Positions 38,184 through 47,830 of a DNA stretch of 64,000 bases are shown one piece after another. A program made the translations under genes and the position numbers. The notes below the pieces were generated by a model. It did no database searches and was not told the origin of the DNA. It saw only the letters and a program-made list of their open reading frames with translations. The number at the start of each line of letters is the position of its first letter. Positions within the stretch are counted from its first letter, which is position 1. The stretch is from Rhodopirellula bahusiensis (GTDB taxonomy: Bacteria; Planctomycetota; Planctomycetia; Pirellulales; Pirellulaceae), in the NCBI RefSeq assembly GCF_002727185.1, contig NZ_NIZW01000009.1, positions 1 to 64,000 of the forward strand. Reading direction: 5' to 3'.

Positions 38184-38903
38184 ATGCCAACACCCTCCGT
38201 GCCTAAGTCGCAGGCATCGCCCGGCAACCGCCGCCTAAAAACAAGGCAGGCGGTTTCACCCGCGGAGGGAGAGCGTAAAGCAGCGCTCGACTACCTGGGA
38301 AAGAAGGACGCTGCACTCCGACTGGTGAAGCATCGATTGGGCAGCCCACCGTCGTGGCGACGTCCCGCCGGCTTCGAAACGCTCGCTCGAATCATCCTGG
38401 AGCAGCAGGTGTCGCTGCGATCGGCGGAGTCGACCTTCCTGAAGTTGCAACACCTGCTCGCTGGACCACTCACCGCCGAAGGCATTGTCTCGCTTTCATC
38501 GGTGCAGACTCGAGCGTGCGGAGTCAGTCGACAAAAGCACCGCTATCTGCACCAACTGGCCGATGATGTTGTCCGAGGCCGTTTTCAGCTGGATCGCTTG
38601 GCCGAAATGCCTGATCAACAGGCCCTGCCTCAACTGACCGCTAGGCTGGGGATCGGCCGCTGGAGCGCGGAGGTTTACCTGATGTCCGCGCTCGATCGCC
38701 CCGACATTCTTCCCTTCGGCGACCTGGGTCTCCTCAAAGGCCTCGAGGAATTGGACGGGGGACAATACGAAAGCTTCGAAGCGGTGGTCGAACGTGCCAA
38801 ACAGTGGCGCCCGTACCGTTCGACGGCAACTCGATTGGTATGGGCGTTGTACCTGGACAACCGTGGACTTCTGAACCCGATGGCCGCATCGAGTGTCACT
38901 TAG
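38184..38903 (+). CDS. DNA-3-methyladenine glycosylase, AlkA-type HhH-GPD protein
   Basis: The 239-residue product carries the helix-hairpin-helix and Gly/Pro-rich loop LPQLTARLGIGRWSAEVYLMS near residues 150-170, followed by ILPFGDLGLLKGLEEL with the catalytic Asp in GDLG. ETLARIILEQQVSLRSAESTFL is the typical N-terminal helix pair. There is no Cys cluster at the C-terminus, so it is AlkA-like rather than Nth- or MutY-like. It excises alkylated purines from DNA. The ATG at 38184 was chosen; the 92 residues upstream in frame lie in the amt divergent region. Confidence 0.88.
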   Translation: MPTPSVPKSQASPGNRRLKTRQAVSPAEGERKAALDYLGKKDAALRLVKHRLGSPPSWRRPAGFETLARIILEQQVSLRSAESTFLKLQHLLAGPLTAEGIVSLSSVQTRACGVSRQKHRYLHQLADDVVRGRFQLDRLAEMPDQQALPQLTARLGIGRWSAEVYLMSALDRPDILPFGDLGLLKGLEELDGGQYESFEAVVERAKQWRPYRSTATRLVWALYLDNRGLLNPMAASSVT

Positions 38904-39012
38904 GGTGCTGCATCGACGGACGGGACCACAACCGAATACCTCCGCCAAACCACCTAAGGCGAACAAGCGACCGAAGCCGATGCGGTGCGGTGTTTGTGAC
39001 GCCATCTTCACG

Positions 39013-39042
39013 GCCCCCTCATAATTCCGCCTGACAGGGGGC
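39013..39042 (+). other. Hairpin in the rho leader
   Basis: GCCCCCT and AGGGGGC form a perfect 7-bp stem with a 16-base loop between the glycosylase and rho genes. No T-run follows, so it is either a weak terminator or a structured rho leader. Confidence 0.4.
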
Positions 39043-39155
39043 ATGCATTCGTCTAAACTAAGTTCTGTGGCGTTGGCAATCTGGCGTCGCACCCCTCCCG
39101 GATGGCTCTCATCCGTCCTCCTCTCTTTTCATCCTACCGATTTGGTTCTCTCCTC

Positions 39156-40631
39156 ATGGAACCTTCCTCCACGCCGGGTCCGGCGCGCAATGCTCGTCGT
39201 AGCAATCGCCGTATGCGCCACCCAGACAAAGATGTTGATAAACGTGTTCGCGAGCTTGATGCCGAACGCGATCCGCTCTCGTTGCCCGAAGAGATCGTCA
39301 GTGAAGTGACACGCGCGGGCGGCCGAGTTGGCATCCCCGCGAAAGATCAACCGCCCAAGCAAGCGTTGAACATCAACGACTTGCAAAAGCTCGAACATGA
39401 CGAGTTGCTCGCTCTTGCCGAAACGGAAGGGTTGCAAGAGATCGCTGCGCTGCCGCGACAGGAACTTGTCTTCCGCTTGCTCAAAGCGCGGATGAGTGCG
39501 AATGGTCTGATGTACGGCGAAGGCACGCTTGAAATCCTTCCCGATGGATTTGGATTCCTGCGGAGCGCGCAGTACCACTACTTGTCTTGCCCCGACGACA
39601 TCTATGTCTCCCCCAGCCAAATCCGTCGATTTGGACTGCACACGGGTTCGCATGTTGCCGGGCAAATTCGTCCGCCGAAGGAAAACGAACGCTACTTCGC
39701 TTTGCTGCGAATCGAAGCGATCAATCATGCGGACCCGATGCAGCGACAACGCCAAAAGCCGTTCGATGATCTCACGCCACTGCACCCGCGCTCGCGAATT
39801 GTGACCGAGCATGATGCGCAGGAACTCAGCACACGTGTGGTGGACTTGTTCACCCCAATTGGATTTGGACAACGAGGTCTGATTGTCAGTCCACCGCGTG
39901 CCGGCAAAACCATGTTGATGCAGAGCCTCGCCCGCGGCGTTCTCAACAACTACCCCAACGCCTATGTCGTGGTCTTGTTGATCGATGAACGTCCCGAAGA
40001 AGTGACGGACATGGAGCGTGAGATCCAATCGCCTCAATGCGAGGTGATCAGCAGCACGTTTGACGAACCACCGGCGAGACACATTCAAGTCGCTCAGATG
40101 GTGGTTGAAAAAGCCAAGCGAATGGTGGAATCGGGAACCGACGTTGTCATCTTCCTCGACTCGATCACCCGGCTCGCCCGAGCGTTCAACAGCGACAGCG
40201 ATTCGGCAACGGGCAAGCTACTGACCGGCGGCCTGGACGCCGGTGCGATGCAGAAACCCAAGTCGATTTTCGGGTCCGCTCGAAAGGTCGAAGAAGGCGG
40301 TTCGCTCACGATCTTGGCAACCGCTTTGGTCGACACCGGAAGTCGCATGGACGACGTGATCTTTGAAGAATTCAAAGGCACCGGCAATTTGGAGATTGTT
40401 CTCGACCAAGACCTCGTCGCTCGCCGAGTTTGGCCAGCGATCGACCTGACACGCAGCGGCACACGTCGCGAAGAAATGTTGCTCGATCAGGAAGAACATC
40501 GCAGGATTGAAACCCTGCGTCGCGAATTGGCGGAACACTCGCCAGTCGATTCCATGACGGAACTGACCAAGCGAATGCGAAAAACACAAAACAACGCTGA
40601 GTTTCTCATGAGTGTTCAACCGCAAGACTGA
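39156..40631 (+). CDS. rho: Transcription termination factor Rho
   Basis: The 491-residue protein has a basic N-terminal extension of about 75 residues, a Rho N-terminal domain ([19 protein letters not shown]), the RNA-binding cold-shock-like domain [17 protein letters not shown] and the ATPase: [21 protein letters not shown] near residue 246, [29 protein letters not shown] near 330, and the Q- and R-loops [19 protein letters not shown] and [13 protein letters not shown]. It is a hexameric RNA helicase that ends transcription. The ATG at 39156 was chosen; a frame open from 39102 adds 18 residues. Confidence 0.95.
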   Translation: MEPSSTPGPARNARRSNRRMRHPDKDVDKRVRELDAERDPLSLPEEIVSEVTRAGGRVGIPAKDQPPKQALNINDLQKLEHDELLALAETEGLQEIAALPRQELVFRLLKARMSANGLMYGEGTLEILPDGFGFLRSAQYHYLSCPDDIYVSPSQIRRFGLHTGSHVAGQIRPPKENERYFALLRIEAINHADPMQRQRQKPFDDLTPLHPRSRIVTEHDAQELSTRVVDLFTPIGFGQRGLIVSPPRAGKTMLMQSLARGVLNNYPNAYVVVLLIDERPEEVTDMEREIQSPQCEVISSTFDEPPARHIQVAQMVVEKAKRMVESGTDVVIFLDSITRLARAFNSDSDSATGKLLTGGLDAGAMQKPKSIFGSARKVEEGGSLTILATALVDTGSRMDDVIFEEFKGTGNLEIVLDQDLVARRVWPAIDLTRSGTRREEMLLDQEEHRRIETLRRELAEHSPVDSMTELTKRMRKTQNNAEFLMSVQPQD

Positions 40632-40692
40632 ATGGCCGCACGCGGCATTCCCCCCACCTCCTTCACCCTCCAATTCTTTCCCGAGAATTTGA

Positions 40693-41160
40693 ATGCCTTC
40701 CATCGATGGAACCACCGGAAATTTGCCCAGCGGACGTGTTGCAATCATCGCGAGCCGCTACAACGCCAACATCTGCGACTCGATGGTGCAGGCCGCTTTG
40801 CAATCACTGACTGACGCTGGCATCCCGGAAGACAAACACTGGCTGATCCGTGTGCCTGGTGCATGGGAATTGTGCTGGGCGGTGGAGCAAGCCTTCCAAC
40901 ACGCTGACGTCATTGGTGCGATCACGCTGGGATGCGTGATCAAAGGCGAGACGACTCACGACGAACACATCAATCGCGCCGTCAGCGACACGCTGATGGA
41001 GCAATCAGTACGAACGGGCCGTCCCGTTGGCTTTGGCTTGCTGACTTGCAACACCGTCGAACAAGCGATCCAGCGCAGCGGTGGAACGGTCGGAAACAAA
41101 GGCCACGAAGCCGCCGATGCAATGCTGGAAATGCTGCGATTGCAAACCAAAATGCGATAG
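40693..41160 (+). CDS. ribH: 6,7-dimethyl-8-ribityllumazine synthase
   Basis: The 155-residue enzyme for the penultimate step of riboflavin synthesis has VAIIASRYNANICDSMVQAA at the N-terminus, VPGAWELCWAVEQA, ALGCVIKG-like TLGCVIKGETTHDEHIN with the catalytic His, and GFGLLTCNTVEQAIQRSG. The length and motif order fit the family. It follows rho by 61 bases; no other rib gene is in the window. Confidence 0.93.
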   Translation: MPSIDGTTGNLPSGRVAIIASRYNANICDSMVQAALQSLTDAGIPEDKHWLIRVPGAWELCWAVEQAFQHADVIGAITLGCVIKGETTHDEHINRAVSDTLMEQSVRTGRPVGFGLLTCNTVEQAIQRSGGTVGNKGHEAADAMLEMLRLQTKMR

Positions 41161-41245
41161 CGTTTGCGGCCGAGTCCACGTCACGCCAAACGAGTTTGCG
41201 TGGCGTTCGCACTGATTGAAATCACCGCTGCATCCGGAGCCCTGC

Positions 41246-42565
41246 ATGACTCGTTTGTTCATCCAGTTCTACTGCGGCGTTCTATTGATCCTGCTCATCG
41301 CCTGGATCATCCAAGCCTACGTGTTTCGCGGAACGACGGAGGCCCAGAACATCTCGGTGATCGAGAACGCGCTCAGTGGCGGCGCCTTGCTGGCCCGCGA
41401 CGAGATTGCCGCCGGTGGAATGCAAAACATCGACGAAACCGTCGCCAGCATTCAATCACGATTCACCTATCCCGTCGGCGTGGTGAATCGCTCCGAACGG
41501 TCATTGTCGAAGACACTGTTGCAACGCCTCGACGATGGCGAGGCCGTACTTTCCGGCGATAGCATCGAAGTGGCACTCACGGGAACACCGCTGTTGGTCG
41601 AACTCGGACCGCTCCCGCGTTTCGCCGGGCCGCGACGCAGCGACATTCTGCTCGGACTGACCAGCGTCTTTCTATTGGTCGCATTGGCGATCGCGATTTT
41701 AATGCGTCCCATCGCCAGGCAGTTTCGGATCGTTGAGCGTACTGCATTGGCGATCGCGGACGGTGACTTCGCCGCACGGATCGTGGACACCGGTCGAAGA
41801 CGAAGCTTTCCAATCGTCGACGCATTCAATACCATGGCCGATCGAGTCGAATCATTGCTTCGCTCGCAAAAGGAATTGCTGCAGGCGGTCTCGCATGAGT
41901 TCCGAACGCCGCTCGCTCGCATCAAATTCGCAACCGAATTGGTGCGTTCCGCTGACACGGATGAGAAACGAAACCAACGAGTCGACTCGATCGATGACGC
42001 CACTGACAAACTCGATGACTTGGTCGCGGAACTACTCAATTACACTCGCACCGATGAGCAATCTCAGGTCGCACCTCGTGAGCGAGTCTCGGCTCAAGAC
42101 ATTGCGATGGATGCGATCGGGCAACATGCCCCTCTGCATCCCAATATCATCTTCGATGGTCCAACGGAATCCGACAACATCGACTTGGTGACCTATGAAG
42201 CCGGTCTAGTTCGAGCAATTGGCAACCTGGTCGGCAACGCTGGAAAATACGCCAATTCCAAGGTTCGCGTCACCATCACCAACGATTCCAATCGGGTTTG
42301 CTTCTTAGTCGAGGACGATGGCCCCGGGATCCCAGTGACTGATCGTCGTTTTGTTTTCGATCCCTTCCACCGACTCTCTGGCGATTCCCAGCCTGGCACG
42401 GGACTCGGGCTGGCGCTCGTCCATCGGATATGCCAGCGTCTGGGCGGCAAAGTCACGATCGACGACAGCCCACTCGGTGGAGCTGCGTTCTTGGTGGATC
42501 TGCCGCAGAGCTTGCTGCCTATGCCCAGCCATCCATTGCCTCCTGCGTCAGCGGAACGCGATTGA
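41246..42565 (+). CDS. Sensor histidine kinase
   Basis: Two transmembrane helices (residues about 7-27 and 134-154) enclose a periplasmic sensor of about 105 residues. A HAMP linker follows (MRPIARQFRIVERTALAIADGDFAARI), then the H-box AVSHEFRTPLARIKFATEL near residue 217, N-box LVGNAGKYAN, G1 VEDDGPGIP and G2 GTGLGLALVHRI. The layout is close to CpxA or RstB, suggesting an envelope or membrane-stress input, but that is inference. No response regulator is adjacent, so the partner is elsewhere. The ATG at 41246 was chosen over 41216 because it puts the first helix at the N-terminus. Confidence 0.9.
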   Translation: MTRLFIQFYCGVLLILLIAWIIQAYVFRGTTEAQNISVIENALSGGALLARDEIAAGGMQNIDETVASIQSRFTYPVGVVNRSERSLSKTLLQRLDDGEAVLSGDSIEVALTGTPLLVELGPLPRFAGPRRSDILLGLTSVFLLVALAIAILMRPIARQFRIVERTALAIADGDFAARIVDTGRRRSFPIVDAFNTMADRVESLLRSQKELLQAVSHEFRTPLARIKFATELVRSADTDEKRNQRVDSIDDATDKLDDLVAELLNYTRTDEQSQVAPRERVSAQDIAMDAIGQHAPLHPNIIFDGPTESDNIDLVTYEAGLVRAIGNLVGNAGKYANSKVRVTITNDSNRVCFLVEDDGPGIPVTDRRFVFDPFHRLSGDSQPGTGLGLALVHRICQRLGGKVTIDDSPLGGAAFLVDLPQSLLPMPSHPLPPASAERD

Positions 42566-42650
42566 TCAGGCTAAGATGGAAGAAGAGGAACGCGTTTTCG
42601 CGGCGACCGCTCGTCGCCTCAAAACATCCAACTTCTCCTGAGGCGAAATC

Positions 42651-43670
42651 ATGAACAAGAAGATTTCCTCGTTGCAACTTCGGCGACGCCTCCTGTTCAT
42701 CGTCGCGTTAGCCGTCTTCATCGGCGTCCCAGCTTACCTGGAATTCAAGCTTCGTCGTCCGGTCGGAGAAGGGCCCGCTGGTCCGGTGATCGATATTGAG
42801 CCGTTCGAAACCGCTTGGACTCAACACCAAGTTCATTTGCTCGGGATCGGCGACAGCGTCACTCGAGGCCTTGGTGCAAAATCGAAGTCACACTCCTACT
42901 TTGAACGTCTGCGAGAGAACCCCAAGGACGAATGGCTCGACATGCGGGGAAAGCACTTGGCAGCGGTCCTGCCAAACCTGACCGCCTCCAATGTTGCTGT
43001 TTCCGGTTCGACTTCTTTGGACCACGAACGCGTCATCGAGGCTGAAATCGAAACCTTTGACGATGACGTATTTGGATTGGTGGTGATGACCACCGGCGGA
43101 AACGATTTGATCCACAGTTACGGTCGCCGACCGCCCGAAGAAGGTGCCATGTACGGCGCGTCGTTGGAACAAGCCCAGCCTTGGATCGAGGCGTTCGAAT
43201 CAAGGTTGAACAAAATGCTACGTCTGACCAGCGATCGTTTCCCGGCGGGTTGCCAAATTTTCTTGGGCGACATTTACGACCCGACCGACGGCGTCGGCGA
43301 TGCACCCAGCATTTTCCTCCCCGACTGGCCCGATGGTTTGGCTATCCATGCGGAATACAACCGTGTCATTCGCCGGGTTGCGAATCAGTTCGGGCATGTC
43401 CATGTCGTGCCGCTGCATGAGACTTTCTTGGGACACGGATCGCATTGCCGCCAATTCTGGCGAAGCACGTACGATTGGGACGATCCCACTTACTGGTTCT
43501 ACACCAATATCGAAGACCCAAACGACCGCGGCTACGACGCGATCCGCCGAGTCTTCTTGCAGGCCATCGTCGATCAACGCCGATCCCTCGAATCCCTCCC
43601 CGCGACCAAAATGTTGCAAGAAGGGATGAAAGACCATAGCCCACCACAGAATCATCTCAGCACCCGCTAA
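42651..43670 (+). CDS. Membrane-anchored SGNH/GDSL hydrolase
   Basis: An N-terminal signal anchor (LLFIVALAVFIGVPAYL) leads to an SGNH hydrolase: block I LLGIGDSVTRG with the nucleophile Ser, block II SNVAVSGSTS, block III MTTGGNDLIH, and DPTYW/CRQFW segments toward the C-terminus where the His should lie (GHGSHCRQFW). SGNH enzymes are esterases or lipases on sugars, lipids or peptidoglycan acetyl groups. It begins about 85 bases after the histidine kinase gene on the same strand. Confidence 0.87.
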   Translation: MNKKISSLQLRRRLLFIVALAVFIGVPAYLEFKLRRPVGEGPAGPVIDIEPFETAWTQHQVHLLGIGDSVTRGLGAKSKSHSYFERLRENPKDEWLDMRGKHLAAVLPNLTASNVAVSGSTSLDHERVIEAEIETFDDDVFGLVVMTTGGNDLIHSYGRRPPEEGAMYGASLEQAQPWIEAFESRLNKMLRLTSDRFPAGCQIFLGDIYDPTDGVGDAPSIFLPDWPDGLAIHAEYNRVIRRVANQFGHVHVVPLHETFLGHGSHCRQFWRSTYDWDDPTYWFYTNIEDPNDRGYDAIRRVFLQAIVDQRRSLESLPATKMLQEGMKDHSPPQNHLSTR

Positions 43671-43852
43671 GCAGGTTTCGTTGGGTAGATCAGCCGATTG
43701 GCGTTCGCCAAGGTTCCCACGCCTAAGCAGTTAACGAAATACAACTTGACCTTCCTGCTTGCCTGCTTTGCCTGACAAACGGCCGCAAGCAGAAACGAAG
43801 CCACAACTGCAACTTCGCTCCTGCTTTGTCTGCGACAAGAGTTGCTCCAGCC

Positions 43853-45193
43853 TCAATCCGAGATGGAAGCGAGGCTTGTTGGCATCCCTTCGCAATCGAA
43901 CTTGGCTTGCACCGATTGATCCGTCAGCGAAATCACCCAAATGCTCGCGTCACCTGGGTTGGTGATTGCGATCTGGCGTCCTCGCGGCAGGAACACGGCG
44001 TCGTGATGACCGAAGTGACCTTCGATCTGGCTCCGTCCGACCGAGATCGGTTCACGCGTCTTCGCGTCGGAGAATTCACCGTTCCCGTCGGGATCCAAAT
44101 CGACCACGAAAAGCTGATCGTTCTCGGGAGCCTCTTTCGACTCCGCAAAACACAATGCGACCGGGCGTCCGCCCGATCCTTTGCCCACGATTGGCGTTCG
44201 CAACGATTGATCGCTCTTCAATTCCATCGGCATCGATTGAATTTGGGGTTCATCGCTCGATGCGTCAACGACACACAGCAACGATTGATCTGCTTTGCCG
44301 CTCGTGAAGACCACGGTGTCATCGAGATTCGCGAACGCTCCGGTGCGCAGCGGCTTGCCTTCGGGATCCGAGCCAATTTCCAGGTGATTGACCTGCACTG
44401 AATCGGCAGCATCGTCGGCCTCCATGTCAGCCGCAACCCAACAAATGCCGTCAGCCGGAGCGAAGAAAACTTTGCCTCCGCAGTAAGTTGCACCGTGCAA
44501 GACACCGGTGGGGCAATCGATGCGATATCCCTTGCCCGCGTTTTCATCCAAACCGACCACATCGACTCGGCCCGCGTTTTCCCCTTCGCCATGGATCCAA
44601 GTGCTGTATGCAACCTTGTCGTCGGCGACCGCCAGCGTGATGTGGCCACCACCGCCCTCGTAGAACATCCCCGCCTCGGTTGCCGACTTGGCTTCCCGAA
44701 CACCGTTGGCATCCATCACCGTGAATCCATTGCGTTGGTCGTTCGCCATCACAAACGACTTGCCGTAGCGATAGAGGTGAGCGGGATTGCCTTGTCCGTC
44801 GTCAATCAATTTCGACTGCACCGAAGGCGTCTTCGTAAAACGCCAATGAAAGTGATCGCCATGGGCTTCTTGAGTTGCACCGGATTCGATCGCAACCCAT
44901 CCGCTGCCGATGTCGCCGTTCGCTTCGTCACGCACGCCTACCACGAGCAACCCGTCGTCGATCTGCATCTGAACGAGCATTTGGTCGTCCACGTCGAGTT
45001 CCGGAAAGCCCTGCACGGATTCTTCCGCGAGAGCGTAGCCGTCCTTGGATTTCCGAAGGTCCGCCCACTTCAGCGCGGCACTTTGGTGATCCTGCCAAAA
45101 CAATCGGGCGATCGTGCGCCCTTCTGCGTGCACGTTGGAACTACCCAGCAAGCTGAGAGCAGCAAAAGTGAATAAGAGTCTTTGAATGGTCAT
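43853..45193 (-). CDS. Exported propeller-like protein with a His-rich motif
   Basis: A clear signal peptide (MTIQRLLFTFAALSLLGSSNVHA) precedes a 420-residue body of short repeats rich in Gly, Asp and aromatic residues (ALAEESVQGF, HLYRYGKSFVMANDQRNG, VAYSTWIHGEGENAG, ASIWVISLTDQSV), which looks like a beta-propeller. TQEAHGDHFHWRF near residue 113 is a potential metal-binding cluster. The appearance recalls the AztD-type periplasmic zinc chaperones, but I cannot confirm homology. It closes a minus-strand group that includes a Cys/His-rich exported protein, so a metal-related role is plausible. Confidence 0.7.
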   Translation of the reverse strand: MTIQRLLFTFAALSLLGSSNVHAEGRTIARLFWQDHQSAALKWADLRKSKDGYALAEESVQGFPELDVDDQMLVQMQIDDGLLVVGVRDEANGDIGSGWVAIESGATQEAHGDHFHWRFTKTPSVQSKLIDDGQGNPAHLYRYGKSFVMANDQRNGFTVMDANGVREAKSATEAGMFYEGGGGHITLAVADDKVAYSTWIHGEGENAGRVDVVGLDENAGKGYRIDCPTGVLHGATYCGGKVFFAPADGICWVAADMEADDAADSVQVNHLEIGSDPEGKPLRTGAFANLDDTVVFTSGKADQSLLCVVDASSDEPQIQSMPMELKSDQSLRTPIVGKGSGGRPVALCFAESKEAPENDQLFVVDLDPDGNGEFSDAKTREPISVGRSQIEGHFGHHDAVFLPRGRQIAITNPGDASIWVISLTDQSVQAKFDCEGMPTSLASISD

Positions 45194-45209
45194 GTTTGTG
45201 TTTCAGAAT

Positions 45210-45623
45210 TCAATGTTTGGATGAAAGTGATTGAACGGCCTGACGTGGCAGCTCAATTTTCTGGTGAGGTGTTTCGGAAAATGGTTTCAGTCGCAGAGAG
45301 TCGCAAAACTTCTCCATCACGGATGGCTTCAACATCCAACCGCCATCGCTGATCGATTCCATCGCAACGACATAGCTCTCCGGTTCAGGAGATGGCAAAT
45401 TGCTAAAATGAGCCAAGCCACGCTCGTTCGTGATGGCTCGGGCAAGTGAGCCGCCGTCGGAGGTTTGCTTCAACAAAACCTGCACATTCGCGAGCGGTTT
45501 GCCGTCGTAGATAACCTCAACGAACGTATTTGACTCAGGCGTTGACGACTGCGAAGTCGCATCGCATCCAGTCGAACCAATGACTACGCAAGCCAGCAAC
45601 AACGCCGACGCTCGAGCACTCAC
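45210..45623 (-). CDS. Small lipoprotein with a carboxypeptidase-regulatory-like fold
   Basis: The start is a GTG at 45623 that overlaps the TGA stop of the upstream DUF1559 gene (GTGA), giving 137 residues and tight translational coupling. The N-terminus is a lipoprotein signal: [19 protein letters not shown], with Cys20 the lipidation candidate although the -3 residue is unusual. The rest, [19 protein letters not shown], then [17 protein letters not shown] and [10 protein letters not shown], has the strand pattern of transthyretin-like domains found in planctomycete proteins encoded next to DUF1559. No enzymatic residues are visible. Confidence 0.8.
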   Translation of the reverse strand: MSARASALLLACVVIGSTGCDATSQSSTPESNTFVEVIYDGKPLANVQVLLKQTSDGGSLARAITNERGLAHFSNLPSPEPESYVVAMESISDGGWMLKPSVMEKFCDSLRLKPFSETPHQKIELPRQAVQSLSSKH

Positions 45624-46675
45624 GGCCACTGGACCACCTCCCGGCCGTCGCGTGAAAACAACGCGTGGTACGTCGTTCGATCGATGGAATCGGTCATGAA
45701 ATGAACGCTGCCATCCAACATCGCGTGCATGGAACCGCCGGTGTGATACGACCGCGAGGAATAGAATCCCCGACCATGAATTCCGATGTCGGGGATCGAT
45801 GAATTCGGCGTCATGTAGCCGTTGATCACCGTCGCATAAGGCACGCCTCGAATCCAACACGACCCACGATTCCCGGAGTAAGAGCTGATCTTTGCGGGGA
45901 AAACGGTCTCCAAATCAGGGTTCTGGATCAGCGCCCCACCCTCTACGAACCCCGGGTTGGGAGCAGTGTTCCCACTCGTGCCACTCCAGTTTGCAATCCG
46001 ACGATGCGGGCCAGCGGGTGTGGGTTCGGTCAGTCCACTGGTCTGATCGCCCATGATCGTTTCCGCCATCAAGACCGTCTGGCTGGTCCCATCCAAGCAG
46101 TCGCGAAATTTGGCCCAGGAGTTCTCCCAAACCATTCCATCGGTTCGATAGCGGTCGTCGTAGTTGGTGTCCGTTCCGCTGCCGTAGCTATACATGTAGC
46201 TCAGTCCACCGGAGAAGCCGGTCGCTCCATCGGCAAATGTGGTGCTGAACCTTGGGTCGCCAACGTCGCTGGGACAAAGGAAGGTCGGAACCACTTTTTC
46301 GACGGCTTCGCGAAGAACCGGATTGAAGCTCGCTGCCCATGGAGGGCCGATCAAGAGCGGTTGTTCGAAGTTGATCAGTTCGCTCAGCCCAGCCTGCTCG
46401 ATGTATGGCAATACGCGAGCTTGGACGGAGAAACTGCTTGATCCCGTCATCGCCGGGATGCACTTGAACGAACTCTCGTAGTTGTGAGTCGCCAAGGCAA
46501 TCTGTTTCATATTGTTGCTGCACTGCATGCGGCGTGCAGCTTCACGAGCGGCTTGAACGGCCGGTAAAAGCAAGCCGACCAAGATGCCGATGATCGCAAT
46601 GACCACCAGCAACTCGACCAGGGTGAACGCTTCGCGAAAACGCGTTTGCCGCATCCGCGGTACTGTAAATTTCAT
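45620..46675 (-). CDS. DUF1559 protein with prepilin-type signal
   Basis: The 351 residues open with [13 protein letters not shown] and the prepilin signal [31 protein letters not shown]-type block (residues about 15-45), followed by [22 protein letters not shown], the strongest DUF1559 hallmark. The C-terminal block [23 protein letters not shown] is also typical. The stop overlaps the lipoprotein start. The family is of unknown function but is linked in planctomycetes to envelope or secretion-like structures. It has a longer body than the copy at 1888. Confidence 0.92.
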   Translation of the reverse strand: MKFTVPRMRQTRFREAFTLVELLVVIAIIGILVGLLLPAVQAAREAARRMQCSNNMKQIALATHNYESSFKCIPAMTGSSSFSVQARVLPYIEQAGLSELINFEQPLLIGPPWAASFNPVLREAVEKVVPTFLCPSDVGDPRFSTTFADGATGFSGGLSYMYSYGSGTDTNYDDRYRTDGMVWENSWAKFRDCLDGTSQTVLMAETIMGDQTSGLTEPTPAGPHRRIANWSGTSGNTAPNPGFVEGGALIQNPDLETVFPAKISSYSGNRGSCWIRGVPYATVINGYMTPNSSIPDIGIHGRGFYSSRSYHTGGSMHAMLDGSVHFMTDSIDRTTYHALFSRDGREVVQWP

Positions 46676-46985
46676 GGGATTTCAATTGAGTGCGCGTAGA
46701 GAGATAGAGGTTGCCCCGCGCGGCGCGCACGTCGATCGACACAGGTTAGGTCGGACCGAGCGCCGATCGTCCGCGAACGCACACGCGAGGCAATGGTTGA
46801 GGTCAAATCGTTGTATGAATCCACAGTCATTCCGTGCACGCTCATCCATCCGTCAACGGATGACATGGCGATCCTGCCTCGCCGCGGATGATTCGTTGCC
46901 AAATCCAGATTGGCTACAACGAACGATCAGCGCGCATCGCCAGCGTGGATGCGGACGAATTCAGCAAGTACGAAGTGACAGTGAC
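46676..46985. other. Intergenic stretch upstream of the DUF1559 operon
   Basis: This 310-base stretch is between the DUF1559 gene and the end of the Cys/His-rich gene on the same strand, so it could be an internal promoter region. I looked for a Zur-like AT-rich palindrome and did not find one. Confidence 0.45.
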
Positions 46986-47456
46986 TCAGACTCGAATCGC
47001 AGGTGGGCCACGCAGAGGAGGCCAAGAGATAGACGGATCAACATCCGCTGAAAGGCATGTCGGCCAAGCCGCAAATTCAATCCATTCGCAAGTGATCGAC
47101 GCTTGATCTTGATCGACAAAACCACCGGGAGCCGCGAGCGATTGGCAGATCCAGCACGAATGAGAATCGTGTGGGGAATGCGATTCGCCCTCGAACTCCG
47201 TCGCATTCGCGAGTGAGTCTTGCGAACAAGCACTCGACGCTGTTTCCTCGCACGCTTGCGAATGACAGCCATGGTCGTCTGCACAGCATTCGTGCACGTT
47301 TCCATTGTGCTGACACGCGGAATGTCCATGATCGCAACCAGCATGGCCGCTGGCACCGTGATCGCACGTCGCGACGTGCAACCATGCCGGTGCATGGCCG
47401 AGCAACAGCGTGAAGCTGAGCAAGAAAGTCGTTAATGGACGGATCGACGGGACCAA
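46986..47456 (-). CDS. Exported Cys/His-rich protein, possible metal-binding
   Basis: The 156 residues start with a hydrophobic signal-like segment (RPLTTFLLSFTLLLGHAPAW). Residues about 30-75 are extremely rich in Cys and His: HVATCDHGASGHAGCDHGH, then SACQHNGNVHECCADDHGCH and SQACEE, after which HSPHDSHSCWICQSL follows. Such a composition is typical of exported zinc or copper binders. No close family is recognised. It heads a minus-strand group of a DUF1559 protein, lipoprotein and propeller-like protein, and the grouping suggests envelope metal handling, which is inference. Confidence 0.7.
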   Translation of the reverse strand: MVPSIRPLTTFLLSFTLLLGHAPAWLHVATCDHGASGHAGCDHGHSACQHNGNVHECCADDHGCHSQACEETASSACSQDSLANATEFEGESHSPHDSHSCWICQSLAAPGGFVDQDQASITCEWIEFAAWPTCLSADVDPSISWPPLRGPPAIRV

Positions 47457-47830
47457 TGTTCACTCAAACGAGAAATAGCTGAATTGGAAATGCAGGTCCG
47501 ACCAAAGACTCGAAGCTAGCATACGCAATTCTCGCATTTTTGGTTTAGCCCTAATCCAGAAATTTCGCCAAACGATTCTGTCGACTTCCCGCTAGTCGCC
47601 CGGTAAAGGAACCCAACCCGCCCGCGTAAAAGCTGACCTCCGAACAGTCGAACATACAGGAAGTTCCTGCACCGTGATTGCGTTCGTGATCGACCCACGA
47701 TGGTAATTTGGGCTCCAACTCGCGATATTCATGGGTCCTCGATGCTGCCAGTGCTCGACGGCCTCGATGCTCGAAGGATTCGGGCTGCACTGCATTCAAT
47801 CAACCGACAACTTTTCACTCGATTTCGACT
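47457..47830. other. Divergent intergenic region with no recognised feature
   Basis: These 374 bases separate the Cys/His-rich gene and the deacylase-like gene, which point away from each other. The centre is more AT-rich than the flanks (GCATACGCAATTCTCGCATT near 47519), as expected of promoters, but I can assign no element. Open frames here are short and not protein-like. Confidence 0.5.

Noticed and set aside
46676-46985. A Zur box controlling the metal-like group
   Set aside because: No AT-rich palindrome resembling a Zur site could be found.
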